A stretch of DNA of 64,000 bases from Lachnospiraceae bacterium (GCA_022766245.1 JALEPL010000037.1:1-64000); one strand, 5' to 3'; positions 1 to 9,266 are shown, numbered from the stretch's first letter. Notes: a model not told the origin generated them from the letters alone. Numbers and translations are program-made.

Positions 1-2
1 AT

Positions 3-1103
3 ACGGTACATGATCGTGCGGTGGTGGAGACTTTCAGAGGCTGCACCAGGGGATGCCGTTTCTGTCAGGCGGGAATGATTTACCGGCCTACCAGGGAAAA
101 AGATGTGGAGGTCTTAAAGCATTATGCTTACGAGATGTTAAAGAATACGGGACATGAAGAGATTTCATTAAGTTCTTTAAGTACCAGTGACTACAGCCAG
201 CTGGAAGAACTGATGATCTTTTTGATTGATAATTTCCGTGAAAAGGGAGTCAACATTTCCCTTCCTTCCCTGCGTATTGATGCTTTTTCCCTGGATATCA
301 TGAGCAAGGTTCAGGATGTGAAAAAGAGTAGTCTCACCTTTGCACCGGAGGCTGGAACCCAGCGTATGCGTGATGTGATTAATAAGGGACTTACGGAGGA
401 TGTTATACTGGAAGGAGCAGGTATGGCCTTTGACGGTGGTTGGAATAAGGTGAAGCTGTACTTTATGCTTGGTCTTCCCACCGAGACAGAGGAGGATATG
501 CGAGGAATTGCGGAGCTGGCAAATAAAATTGCGGTTCGCTATTATGAGATTCCTAAGGAACAGCGCAATGGCAAATGCCAGATTACCATCAGCACATCCT
601 TTTTTGTGCCAAAGCCATTTACTCCATTCCAGTGGGCCAGAATGTATGACCGGAACGATTATCTGGGACGGGCTAAAGTAGTAAACGATGCAGTGAAGGA
701 GCAGCTTAATCATAAGAGTATCCGTTATAACTGGCATGAAGCGGACGTTACTGTTCTGGAAGGCATTCTGGCCAGAGGTGACAGAAAAATCGGACAGGCT
801 TTGGTGAAGGTGTATGAGAAAGGTGGCATTTTTGATGCATGGACAGAATTTTTTGATAATCAGCGATGGCTGGATGCATTCGAGGAATGTGGCATTGATA
901 CCGACTTCTATACCATGAGAGAACGGCCTTTGGACGAGGTGTTCCCTTGGGATTTTATCGACGACGGTGTATCGCGCAAGTTTTTAGAGCGTGAATGGAT
1001 GCGGGCAAAGGAGGGTGTAGTAACACCCAATTGCCGGATGCAGTGTCAAGGCTGCGGTGCTGCACAGTTTCAGGGAGGTGTCTGCTTTGAAGATAAGAAT
1101 TAA
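3..1103 (+). CDS. Radical SAM protein, TIGR03960 family (5' end cut by window edge)
   Basis: Open frame runs from the window edge; CTRGCRFCQAG is a radical SAM CxxxCxxC motif; followed by a TIGR03936-like gene. Confidence 0.85.
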   Translation, partial: TVHDRAVVETFRGCTRGCRFCQAGMIYRPTREKDVEVLKHYAYEMLKNTGHEEISLSSLSTSDYSQLEELMIFLIDNFREKGVNISLPSLRIDAFSLDIMSKVQDVKKSSLTFAPEAGTQRMRDVINKGLTEDVILEGAGMAFDGGWNKVKLYFMLGLPTETEEDMRGIAELANKIAVRYYEIPKEQRNGKCQITISTSFFVPKPFTPFQWARMYDRNDYLGRAKVVNDAVKEQLNHKSIRYNWHEADVTVLEGILARGDRKIGQALVKVYEKGGIFDAWTEFFDNQRWLDAFEECGIDTDFYTMRERPLDEVFPWDFIDDGVSRKFLEREWMRAKEGVVTPNCRMQCQGCGAAQFQGGVCFEDKN

Positions 1104-1809
1104 ATTCCAAAAATCAGGTGTGATGAAGTTTATCGGCCATCTGGATATGATGCGGTATTTTCAAAAGGCCATGCGCCGGGCAGATATCGATATCGCTTAT
1201 TCAGAAGGCTTCAGCCCTCATCAGATCATGTCCTTTGCAGCGCCTCTGGGTGTGGGCATCACCAGTGACGGGGAATATTTGGATATTGAAGTACATGAGA
1301 CTTTAAGTTCAGAGGAAGCGGTTGCTGCCTTAAACCGTGTGATGGTAGAAGGCGTATCCGTGGTATCCTATCGAAAACTTCCGGATCAGGCGAAAACCGC
1401 CATGTCCATTGTAGCTGCAGCAGATTATGATGTTTACTATAAGGATGAAAAGGATTGCAGCTTTACGTTAAGTGAACTTCAGGATAAAGCGCATCAGTTT
1501 TACCATGAGGCAAAAGAAATTCTAGTTACCAAACAGACGAAAAAAAGTGAAAAAATCATGGACTTAAGGCAATTGGTGTATGATTTTCAAGTGAGGGAAC
1601 GGGAAGGTGTTCCGGCTTATTTTATCCGTGTATCTACCGGAAGTGTGGACAATGTGAAACCAGAACTTTTTCTGGAGGCTTTTTATCAGTTCCTGGGGGC
1701 AGAATATCCGGAAAGTAAACTGCAGATTCATCGTCTGGAAGTTTACGCAAAGAACTCGGATGACACATTTGTTTCGTTGGAGGATATGGGAGAGGATATC
1801 GTTGGATAA
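1087..1809 (+). CDS. TIGR03936 / DUF2344 radical SAM-linked protein
   Basis: KIRIKFQKSGVMKFIGHLDMMRYFQKAMRRADIDIAYSEGFSPHQIMSFAAPLGVG; start likely TTG at 1087. Confidence 0.85.
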   Translation: MKIRIKFQKSGVMKFIGHLDMMRYFQKAMRRADIDIAYSEGFSPHQIMSFAAPLGVGITSDGEYLDIEVHETLSSEEAVAALNRVMVEGVSVVSYRKLPDQAKTAMSIVAAADYDVYYKDEKDCSFTLSELQDKAHQFYHEAKEILVTKQTKKSEKIMDLRQLVYDFQVREREGVPAYFIRVSTGSVDNVKPELFLEAFYQFLGAEYPESKLQIHRLEVYAKNSDDTFVSLEDMGEDIVG

Positions 1810-3010
1810 ACTGATTATTACCAGACAAAACTACAAAAGTAACTGTGAAGGAGAGAAACCGTTTTATGTTTGTTTGCGGATAGATGAAAATGGTCCTACG
1901 GATCTGGAATTATGTCCGACAGATCAAAAGCTGACGGAAACGGTAGGGACGATATTTGTTGCAAAAATTAAGGATATAGCTCCCCAGATGAAAGCTGTAT
2001 TTGTAGAGATTGCGCCGGGTTGTACCTGTTATCTGGAAATGAAACATTTTGAAAATGCATGGTTTGTTAAGCGGGCTCGGAAAGAACAGTTGACCCAGGG
2101 CGATGAACTGGTGGTACAGATAAAAAAGGAACCAATCAAGACGAAATATGCGATTGTCAGCACAAAGATTGAACTGCCGGGGCAGTATATGGTGATTACC
2201 AATGAACAGCGGCCCACGGGGTATTCTGCCAAGCTTTCCAAAGAACAAAAGGAGCGGCTGCAGAAAATGGATTTGTCTGCGGACAAGGATTGCGCTCTGA
2301 TTTTTCGAACCAATGCGGCTACAGCTACTGCGGATGAACTGTTGCTGGAATATCATTCACTTCACGAAACATTTCGACAGCTAAGGCAGAATTATGCCTA
2401 TCGAACCTGTTACAGTGTTTTACATCAGTCGAAGCCCTTTTACTCCCGTATGTTAAAGAGTATTCCAAGAACTATGCTTGAAAGGGTGATTACTGATGAA
2501 CCGCATATTTTTCGGGAAATATCAGAAGAATATGCTGCGGATGTCTTTATACAGGAAAGATTGCAGTTGTATGATAATGATTCCTACAGTCTTGGACAAT
2601 GCTTCGGAATCTCCCGGTTATTAGATCGCACTTTAAATGAACGGGTCTGGATGAAGTCCGGAGCCTATCTTTTGATTCAGCAGACGGAAGCTATGACAGT
2701 GATTGATGTAAATAGTGGGAAAAAAGAAGCAAAAAAGAAACATACCGAGGATTATTTCCTTCAGGTGAACCTGGAAGCTGCGGAGGAGATTGCACGTCAG
2801 TTACGGCTTCGGAACATCAGTGGAATCTGTATGGTGGATTTTATTAATCTAAAATCCAAAGAACAGCAGGATATCTTGCAGAAGCGGCTTACTGAATTGC
2901 TGCGTTTGGATCCGGTTGGAGCACAGTTTGTGGATTTCACCAGACTTGGAATTGCGGAAATTACTAGGAAAAAAGTGCGCAAGAGTCTTCGCCAGCAGAT
3001 GGAACAATAA
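1802..3010 (+). CDS. rng: Ribonuclease G/E family
   Basis: DVNSGKK, NLEAAEEIARQLRLRNISGICMVDFI motifs; likely TTG start at 1802. Confidence 0.85.
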   Translation: MDKLIITRQNYKSNCEGEKPFYVCLRIDENGPTDLELCPTDQKLTETVGTIFVAKIKDIAPQMKAVFVEIAPGCTCYLEMKHFENAWFVKRARKEQLTQGDELVVQIKKEPIKTKYAIVSTKIELPGQYMVITNEQRPTGYSAKLSKEQKERLQKMDLSADKDCALIFRTNAATATADELLLEYHSLHETFRQLRQNYAYRTCYSVLHQSKPFYSRMLKSIPRTMLERVITDEPHIFREISEEYAADVFIQERLQLYDNDSYSLGQCFGISRLLDRTLNERVWMKSGAYLLIQQTEAMTVIDVNSGKKEAKKKHTEDYFLQVNLEAAEEIARQLRLRNISGICMVDFINLKSKEQQDILQKRLTELLRLDPVGAQFVDFTRLGIAEITRKKVRKSLRQQMEQ

Positions 3011-3032
3011 ATCGTGGTAAATAAAAAAATTC

Positions 3033-3210
3033 TCCTTTTCGGAAAAGTGTTCTCGAATGAATTTGCATATTTTATTGTAGACGCGCTCTCGCTCTTGCCG
3101 GAACGTAGTGGTACTAAATTCGTGTTACGCACTCATTAAGAACCGACGTTCCTCTACGGTCTACAATAAAATAGCAAAATTCATTCTCAGAAACACAAAT
3201 CCGAAAAGGA
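3033..3210. repeat. Long imperfect inverted repeat (about 50-bp arms, about 76-bp centre)
   Basis: TCCTTTTCGGAAAAGTGTTCTCGAATGAATTTGCATATTTTATTGTAGAC (3033-3082) pairs with GTCTACAATAAAATAGCAAAATTCATTCTCAGAAACACAAATCCGAAAAGGA (3159-3210). Confidence 0.85.
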
Positions 3211-3283
3211 AAAAAAATTTACAGAGAAAAATTTAAAAGAAAAAACAGTTGACGAAGAGATTCCTCTATGCTAATATATATGA

Positions 3284-3355
3284 GTATGCCGCACAGTGAG
3301 GTTCAAGTCTGCCCTTAGGCAGCACCATAACTGGCGAGTAATGATAAAATAGGAG
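3284..3355 (+). ncRNA. Ribosomal protein L21 leader-like cis-regulatory RNA
   Basis: gccgcacagtgaggttcaagtctgcccttaggcagcaccataactggcgagtaatgat directly upstream of rplU; resembles Firmicutes L21 leaders. Confidence 0.7.
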
Positions 3356-3362
3356 GTGCCAT

Positions 3363-3668
3363 ATGTACGCAATTATAGCAACAGGTGGTAAGCAGTACAA
3401 AGTATCTGAAGGCGATATCATTACCATTGAAAAGCTTGGTGTTGAGGCTGGTGAGACCGTAACTTTCGACAATGTCATTGCTGTTTCTGACAACGGATTA
3501 AAGGTTGGCAGCGATGTAGCAAATGCCACAGTTTCTGCTTCTGTAGTAAAGGAAGGCAGAGCGAAGAAGGTTATCGTGTACAAGTACAAGAGAAAAACCG
3601 GTTATCACAAGAAGAACGGCCACAGACAGTCGTTCACACAGGTTAAGATCGAAAAGATCAATGCGTAG
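3363..3668 (+). CDS. rplU: 50S ribosomal protein L21
   Basis: [18 protein letters not shown]...[24 protein letters not shown]. Confidence 0.98.
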   Translation: MYAIIATGGKQYKVSEGDIITIEKLGVEAGETVTFDNVIAVSDNGLKVGSDVANATVSASVVKEGRAKKVIVYKYKRKTGYHKKNGHRQSFTQVKIEKINA

Positions 3669-3685
3669 TCGATTGGAAAATTGTT

Positions 3686-4015
3686 ATGACAAAGATAACG
3701 ATTTTCAGAAATCATGATAAGAAGTATCTTGCAGTGAGCTGCTTTGGTCATGCAGAATATGCAGATGCTGGAGAGGATATTGTGTGTGCCGCAATTTCGA
3801 TTTTGGTCATCAATACCTTTAATGCCATCGAAGTATTTACATCCGATGAGATTTCAGAGGATGCAGAGGAAGAGACAGGTTTACTTAATCTCAAATTCAT
3901 GCAGCCGGCAGGCCACGACAGTGAGTTATTACTTGATACCATGGTTTTGGGCTTACAGAAAATACAAGAAAATTATGGGGACAAATATTTGATCCTTGAC
4001 TTTAGGGAGGTGTAG
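3686..4015 (+). CDS. prp: Ribosomal-processing cysteine protease Prp
   Basis: GHAEYADAGEDIVCAAISIL motif; lies between rplU and rpmA. Confidence 0.95.
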   Translation: MTKITIFRNHDKKYLAVSCFGHAEYADAGEDIVCAAISILVINTFNAIEVFTSDEISEDAEEETGLLNLKFMQPAGHDSELLLDTMVLGLQKIQENYGDKYLILDFREV

Positions 4016-4018
4016 GAC

Positions 4019-4309
4019 ATGTTAGCATTGAACCTTCAGTTTTTTGCGCATAAAAAGGGAGTTGGTTCTACTAAGAACGGTAGAGATTCCGAGTCCAAGA
4101 GATTAGGTGCGAAGAGAGCAGACGGACAGTTCGTAAAGGCCGGAAACATTCTTTACAGACAGCGCGGAACTAAGATCCATCCGGGTACTAACGTAGGTAT
4201 CGGCGGAGATGATACATTATTCGCTTTAACAGATGGTATTCTCAGATTCGAGAGAAAAGGTAGAGATAAGAAGCAGGCTTCTGTTTATCCGGTAGCTACA
4301 AACGAATAA
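4019..4309 (+). CDS. rpmA: 50S ribosomal protein L27 with Prp-cleaved N-terminal extension
   Basis: [31 protein letters not shown] is the Prp recognition motif. Confidence 0.98.
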   Translation: MLALNLQFFAHKKGVGSTKNGRDSESKRLGAKRADGQFVKAGNILYRQRGTKIHPGTNVGIGGDDTLFALTDGILRFERKGRDKKQASVYPVATNE

Positions 4310-4318
4310 GATGACATG

Positions 4319-4347
4319 ATAGACCCGACAAATGCCGGGTCTATTTT
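4319..4347 (+). terminator. Rho-independent terminator after rpmA
   Basis: atagacccg-acaaatgc-cgggtctat followed by ttt. Confidence 0.85.
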
Positions 4348-4418
4348 CATTCTAAAGATAATACACAGGATATGTTTGTATAATTTTAAGATTTATATTA
4401 AAGATGAGGTAGAAAAAA

Positions 4419-5708
4419 ATGTTTGCTGACAGAGCAAAAATTATTATAAAATCAGGAAAAGGCGGAGACGGTCATGTGAGTTTTCGCCGGGAAAAATATG
4501 TGCCGGATGGCGGTCCGGATGGTGGCGACGGAGGAAAGGGTGGAGATATCATCTTTGAAGTGGATGACAGCATCAACACCTTAAACGATTTTCGCCATAT
4601 TCGTAAATGGGCAGCACAAAATGGTGAAGAAGGAAAAAAGAGAAACTGCCACGGGAAAAAGGGTGAGGATCTCGTAATCAAAGTTCCGGCAGGAACCATT
4701 ATTCGAGAAGCTTCTACCGGTAAAGTAGTGGCTGATATGTCAGGCAACAATCGCAGACAGATTATTTTAACCGGAGGCAAGGGCGGCCTGGGGAATCAGC
4801 ATTTTGCTACTTCTTCCATGCAGGCACCGAAATATGCACAACCGGGTCAGGAGGCGCTTGAGCTTGAGGTTATTCTTGAACTTAAAGTGATAGCTGATGT
4901 GGGACTTGTAGGATTTCCAAATGTTGGAAAGTCTACTTTGCTGGCCAGCACCACAAATGCCCAGCCAAAGATAGCAAATTATCATTTCACCACTTTAAAT
5001 CCGATTCTCGGTGTGGTAGACTTAGGAGAAGGTGCGGGATTTGTCATGGCGGATATTCCCGGACTGATTGAAGGTGCTTCCGATGGAATTGGACTGGGAC
5101 ATGAATTTTTAAAGCATATTGAGCGAACAAAAGTAATTATTCATGTTGTGGATGCGGCTGGAACCGAAGGAAGAGATCCTATTGCTGATATCCGGGCAAT
5201 TAATCATGAGCTGGAGAGCTTTAATCCCGATTTATTAAAGAAGCCTCAGGTCATTGCAGCTAATAAGATCGATGCACTTTATGAGGGACAGAGTGAAGTG
5301 GTGGAAGCGCTTCGAAAGGAATTCGAACCGGAAGGCGTTAAGATATTTCCTATTTCTGCAGTGAGTAAGCAGGGCGTAAAGGAACTCATGTATTATGTGA
5401 AAGGTCTCCTGGATCAAATGGATGATGCTCCTGTAGTATATGAACAGGAATTTTTCCCGGATTCTCATTTTGCTGAAGGCGAGCCTTATACCATTGAAAT
5501 TTCGCCGGAGGATGGTGCATATGTGGTAGAAGGTCCAAAGATTGATAAGATGCTGGGCTATACCAATATTGAATCAGAAAAAGGATTTTTGTTTTTCCAG
5601 AAGTTCTTAAAGGAACAGGGCATTTTAAAGGAATTGGAGCAAAAGGGCATACAGGATGGAGATACGGTTCGTATGTATGGTCTGGAATTTGATTATTATA
5701 AGGAGTAA
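4419..5708 (+). CDS. obgE: GTPase ObgE/CgtA
   Basis: FADRAKIIIKSGKGGDGHVSFRREK, GFPNVGKSTLL, DIPGLIEGAS. Confidence 0.97.
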   Translation: MFADRAKIIIKSGKGGDGHVSFRREKYVPDGGPDGGDGGKGGDIIFEVDDSINTLNDFRHIRKWAAQNGEEGKKRNCHGKKGEDLVIKVPAGTIIREASTGKVVADMSGNNRRQIILTGGKGGLGNQHFATSSMQAPKYAQPGQEALELEVILELKVIADVGLVGFPNVGKSTLLASTTNAQPKIANYHFTTLNPILGVVDLGEGAGFVMADIPGLIEGASDGIGLGHEFLKHIERTKVIIHVVDAAGTEGRDPIADIRAINHELESFNPDLLKKPQVIAANKIDALYEGQSEVVEALRKEFEPEGVKIFPISAVSKQGVKELMYYVKGLLDQMDDAPVVYEQEFFPDSHFAEGEPYTIEISPEDGAYVVEGPKIDKMLGYTNIESEKGFLFFQKFLKEQGILKELEQKGIQDGDTVRMYGLEFDYYKE

Positions 5709-5713
5709 CGGAA

Positions 5714-6001
5714 ATGACAAGTAAACAACGTGCTTATTTGAGAGGTTTGGCAAATACCATAGATCCGATTTTTCAGATTGGAAAGGCAAGCTTGACTCCG
5801 GAGAATATAAAGGCAATCAGCGATGCATTAGAGAAGCGTGAACTTATCAAGGTATCGGTTTTAAAGAATTGCCTGGATGACCCCAGAGAGATTGCAGAAG
5901 TATTGGCAGAGCGTAGCAGAGCCCAGGTAGTATCTGTAATCGGAAAAAAGATTACCTTATATCGCAAGGCAAAGAAGAATCCAAAGATAGAATTGCCGTA
6001 A
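5714..6001 (+). CDS. yhbY: YhbY/CRM-domain ribosome assembly RNA-binding protein
   Basis: LRGLANTIDPIFQIGKASLTPENIKAISDALEKRELIKV. Confidence 0.93.
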   Translation: MTSKQRAYLRGLANTIDPIFQIGKASLTPENIKAISDALEKRELIKVSVLKNCLDDPREIAEVLAERSRAQVVSVIGKKITLYRKAKKNPKIELP

Positions 6002-6006
6002 CTATT

Positions 6007-6130
6007 CATAACAGGCCGAATCACTTGCTGATGAGGCCGTAAGAACATGATTCAAGTGCAGGCAAACCCATCGGTGTAGCCGATTTTCATGGGTTTGCGA
6101 ATCGTATCGGTGAAGGTACCGAACAGATAC
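6007..6130. repeat. Interspersed intergenic repeat, family 1, copy A (near full length)
   Basis: caggccgaatcacttgctgatgaggccgtaagaacatgattcaa...gcaaacccat...atgggtttgcgaatcgtatc...gaacagatac; shares long blocks with copies at 17.0, 20.9, 33.7 and 61.8 kb. Confidence 0.85.
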
Positions 6131-6173
6131 GAATTACCAAAGTAACCGATGATGAGATTGCGAGGTGTTTGGG

Positions 6174-6803
6174 ATGGAGACAGCGAAGAAAAAAACACGG
6201 ATCGGCATTATGGGTGGGACATTTGATCCTATCCATGTGGGACATTTGCTGATTGCGGAAAATGCGTTGGAACAGTATGGATTGGATCAGATTCTATTTA
6301 TTCCCACAGGGCATTCTCCCCATAAGGATGATCGGGAGATTGAGCGATCTGCGCACAGATTGGAAATGATCCGTCTTTCGGTAAAGGACAATCCGGCATT
6401 TTTCTTTTCCACCATTGAAATCAATTCGCCGGAAGTCAGTTATACGTATCTGACGCTTCAGCAGCTTCAAAAACATTATCCTGACTGGGAGTTATATTTT
6501 ATTATGGGTGGGGATTCGCTGAATTATCTGGAACAGTGGGTTCAACCGGAGCAGATTTGCTCCATTGCCACCATATTAGTGGCAGTTCGGGATGGATTTG
6601 ACCGGGATGCCATAGCAGAAAAGATAGACTTTCTTCGTCAAAAATTTTCTGCAAGAATATATCCGATAGATTCTCCTAACGTGGCTATTTCCTCCAGTGA
6701 AATCAGACAACGGGTGGAGAGAAAAAGTTCCATTCGCTATCTCGTGACATCGGAGGTGGAAGAATACATTGACCGAAACAACTTATATAAAGGACAGAAA
6801 TAA
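6174..6803 (+). CDS. nadD: Nicotinate-nucleotide adenylyltransferase
   Basis: IGIMGGTFDPIHVGHLLIAE; ISSSEIRQR. Confidence 0.95.
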   Translation: METAKKKTRIGIMGGTFDPIHVGHLLIAENALEQYGLDQILFIPTGHSPHKDDREIERSAHRLEMIRLSVKDNPAFFFSTIEINSPEVSYTYLTLQQLQKHYPDWELYFIMGGDSLNYLEQWVQPEQICSIATILVAVRDGFDRDAIAEKIDFLRQKFSARIYPIDSPNVAISSSEIRQRVERKSSIRYLVTSEVEEYIDRNNLYKGQK

Positions 6804-6805
6804 TC

Positions 6806-7390
6806 ATGGCAGACGTAAATAAAATAAAAAAGGCATTGAAAAAAGAACTGGACAAGGAAAGGTTTGAACATACGCTGGGCGTGATGTATACCGCTCAGTG
6901 TCTGGCAATGGCTCACGGTGTGGATTTAGAGCAGGCGCAGTTGGCCGGACTGTTGCATGACTGTGCAAAATGTATTTCTAATGCTCAGAAGCTCACCCTG
7001 TGCCAGGAAAACGGGATACCGGTCAATTCCTGTGAAAAAGAGAATCCCAGTCTTCTTCATGCAAAGTTGGGGGCTTTTGTGGCAAGGAACGAGTATGACA
7101 TTACGGATGAGGCTGTTTTACATGCCATTGCGGTGCACACCACCGGAGAACCGGATATGTCGGATCTGGATAAGATTATTTTTATTGCCGATTACATTGA
7201 GCCATTGCGAAATAAGGCAGAGCATCTGACAGAAATCCGCCGCACAGCGTTTCATCACCTAAATGAGGCGCTTTGTATGATTTTGCGGGATACCATTGCC
7301 TATTTGGGCAAAAATAAGAATGCGGACAGTATCGACCCCATGACGCGGGAAACATATGAATTTTATGTAGGAGGAACATTGGATGAATAA
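6806..7390 (+). CDS. yqeK: HD-domain protein YqeK (bis(5'-nucleosyl)-tetraphosphatase)
   Basis: HTLGVMYTAQCLA...AGLLHDCAK; located between nadD and rsfS. Confidence 0.93.
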   Translation: MADVNKIKKALKKELDKERFEHTLGVMYTAQCLAMAHGVDLEQAQLAGLLHDCAKCISNAQKLTLCQENGIPVNSCEKENPSLLHAKLGAFVARNEYDITDEAVLHAIAVHTTGEPDMSDLDKIIFIADYIEPLRNKAEHLTEIRRTAFHHLNEALCMILRDTIAYLGKNKNADSIDPMTRETYEFYVGGTLDE

Positions 7391-7736
7391 AGAATCAAAA
7401 GAAATGGCAAAGCTGGCCTATCATGCGCTGGATGAGAAAAAAGCCGAAGATATTCGAATCATTGACATTAGTGGTGTCTCTGTGATTGCAGATTATTTTA
7501 TCATTGCCAGTGGCAGTAATCAAAATCAGTTGCAGGCCATGCAGGATGCGGTTGATGAGGAATTGTATAAGGCCGGATATCATGCAAAGCAGATTGAAGG
7601 AAATCAGAACTCCAGCTGGATTTTAATGGATTATAATGATATTATCGTTCATATTTTTTCCAAGGAAGACAGATTGTTCTATGATTTGGAGCGTGTGTGG
7701 AGGGACGGAAAGGAAATTGATCCGGCTTCCATTTAA
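7383..7736 (+). CDS. rsfS: Ribosomal silencing factor RsfS
   Basis: ADYFIIASGSNQNQLQAMQDAVDE...SSWILMDYNDIIVHIF. Confidence 0.95.
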   Translation: MNKESKEMAKLAYHALDEKKAEDIRIIDISGVSVIADYFIIASGSNQNQLQAMQDAVDEELYKAGYHAKQIEGNQNSSWILMDYNDIIVHIFSKEDRLFYDLERVWRDGKEIDPASI

Positions 7737-7762
7737 AATTCATTCCGAAAATATGTAATTAT

Positions 7763-7806
7763 GAAAACTCCGGATTCAGAAACTCAAATCTGAATCGGGA
7801 GTTTTA
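7763..7806. terminator. Bidirectional terminator between convergent rsfS and lexA
   Basis: aaaactccggattcaga...tctgaatcgggagtttt hairpin with A/T tails. Confidence 0.85.
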
Positions 7807-7825
7807 ATTTCGATGAAAGTAAGGC

Positions 7826-8440
7826 TTAGAAGAAACGAAATACACCAAATACCTTGCCCAGAATCGTGCAATCCGGTACGATAATGGGTTCCATGGTATC
7901 ATTCTCCGGCTGGAGCCGGATATGCCCGTCCTCCTTGTAAAATGTCTTAACAGTGGCGGAATCTTCTACCAGTGCCACTACCATATCACCATTCTTTGCA
8001 TTGGACTGTTTCTGAACCAAAATACTATCCCCATCAAAAATACCGGCATTGATCATACTTTCGCCCTTTACCTTAAGCATAAAGCTCTCGGCATTGGGCA
8101 TGAACTCGGCAGGAATCGGAAAGTAGTTCTCAATATTTTCCACTGCCAGAATAGGCTGTCCGGCAGCTACCTTTCCTATCATAGGAACATTAACCACTTC
8201 ACGTCGGGTTAAATTAAAATTATCATCCATAATCTCGATGGCTCTTGGCTTCGTGGGATCCCGGCGGATATAACCGTTTTTCTCCAGAGTCTCCAAATGG
8301 GAGTGCACGGATGAAGTAGACTTTAAGTGAACTGCCTCACATATCTCACGTACTGCCGGCGGATAGCCCTTATTTAAAATCTCATTTTTAATGTATTCTA
8401 AGATTTCTTGTTGCTTTGAAGTGATTTTTCCATATGACAT
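7826..8440 (-). CDS. lexA: LexA repressor
   Basis: [29 protein letters not shown]...[11 protein letters not shown]...[18 protein letters not shown]. Confidence 0.97.
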   Translation of the reverse strand: MSYGKITSKQQEILEYIKNEILNKGYPPAVREICEAVHLKSTSSVHSHLETLEKNGYIRRDPTKPRAIEIMDDNFNLTRREVVNVPMIGKVAAGQPILAVENIENYFPIPAEFMPNAESFMLKVKGESMINAGIFDGDSILVQKQSNAKNGDMVVALVEDSATVKTFYKEDGHIRLQPENDTMEPIIVPDCTILGKVFGVFRFF

Positions 8441-8532
8441 ATCAATACCTCCTGATAAGATGAACGTTGAATCATTACATATATTTTAAGATGATTATAA
8501 CATACACAATCATAAAAAGCAAACAAACATTC

Positions 8533-8546
8533 CGAAAATTTGTTCG
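8533..8546. promoter_or_regulatory. LexA box (site 1)
   Basis: CGAAAATTTGTTCG against Firmicutes CGAAC-N4-GTTCG, in the lexA/LysM divergent spacer. Confidence 0.7.
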
Positions 8547-8555
8547 ATTTCTGTA

Positions 8556-8584
8556 TTGACAAACGAATGTTCGGGCATTATAAT
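8556..8584 (+). promoter_or_regulatory. Sigma-A promoter with LexA box between -35 and -10 (site 2, CAAACGAATGTTCG, 8560-8573)
   Basis: TTGACA (8556-8561), 17-nt spacer, TATAAT (8579-8584). Confidence 0.85.
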
Positions 8585-8592
8585 ACAAACAT

Positions 8593-8606
8593 CAAACAAA
8601 CGTTCG
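8593..8606. promoter_or_regulatory. LexA box (site 3)
   Basis: CAAACAAACGTTCG. Confidence 0.65.
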
Positions 8607-8636
8607 CACATCGATTACAAGCAAGAACGAACATAA

Positions 8637-8679
8637 CTTTGAGGACGTATACGTTACCTGAGGTGACACCTCGTGTCAA
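8637..8679 (+). promoter_or_regulatory. Conserved 5'-UTR motif, copy 1 (partner at 57227-57269 upstream of fhs)
   Basis: CTTTGAGGACGTATACGTTACCTGAGGTGACACCTCGTGTCAA; 38/43 identical by eye to the reverse complement of 57227-57269. Confidence 0.75.
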
Positions 8680-8696
8680 AAGAGAGGAGATATATT

Positions 8697-9119
8697 ATGA
8701 ATACACAATATGGAGCTTCCACTTCCTATTACAGAAACGAGTGCAGATTGAATTGTAGTGCCAGATCAGTTGGCACCAGAAAACGGCGCACAGGAATTCA
8801 TCAGATGCAGTACATGGGTACTCTTACTATTTTAGCGGTGATTCTTTTAGGTTTAGGCATTATTCTGGGAAGTACGTTTCTTTCCTCATCCAGGAGCAAT
8901 GCGGCATCAAGTGAGAACACTTTATATAAATACTATACCAGTATTCAAGTTCAAGCCGGAGATACTTTATGGAGCATTGCACAGCAGTATGCACCTTCAT
9001 CCGAAATCAGTCAGCAGGACTATGTAAATGAAATTATTAGCATGAATCATTTGCAGGGAGATACCATACACGCAGGAGATTACTTGACGATTTCTTATTA
9101 TTCCAGCGAATTTAAATAG
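8697..9119 (+). CDS. LysM membrane protein, YneA-like SOS cell-division suppressor
   Basis: One TM segment plus LysM (YYTSIQVQAGDTLWSIAQQYAP...); divergent from lexA under LexA boxes; ATG at 8697 preceded by aggaga. Confidence 0.8.
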   Translation: MNTQYGASTSYYRNECRLNCSARSVGTRKRRTGIHQMQYMGTLTILAVILLGLGIILGSTFLSSSRSNAASSENTLYKYYTSIQVQAGDTLWSIAQQYAPSSEISQQDYVNEIISMNHLQGDTIHAGDYLTISYYSSEFK

Positions 9120-9181
9120 CGATTTTCCACTGTAATAAACAGATTGGAGCCTTTATTATAAGATATGGTGAGAGTGGAGAG

Positions 9182-9214
9182 AGCAGTGTTCCAAATTGGG
9201 ATGCTGCTTTTTCG
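9182..9214 (+). terminator. Probable terminator after the LysM gene
   Basis: agcagtgttcc-aaatt-gggatgctgct followed by ttttc. Confidence 0.6.
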
Positions 9215-9226
9215 TTCTCATATATC

Positions 9227-9266
9227 AGATTTGTGTTTCGGAGAAAGTTTTTTGCATATTTTTCCC
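9227..9266. repeat. Family-2 inverted-repeat arm, solo/partial copy
   Basis: agatttgtgtttcggagaaagttttttgcatattttt resembles the reverse complement of the right arm at 3159-3210. Confidence 0.5.

Noticed and set aside
177-737. 186-aa minus-strand ORF opposite the radical SAM gene
   Set aside because: Antisense to a clearly coding gene; composition is not protein-like and no family is recognised.
3284-3355. tRNA-like sequence (gaggttcaagtctgccc)
   Set aside because: Does not fold as a cloverleaf; position immediately before rplU fits an L21 leader.
8540-8758. 72-aa ORF over the SOS promoter region
   Set aside because: Overlaps LexA boxes, -35/-10 and the start of the LysM gene in a different frame.
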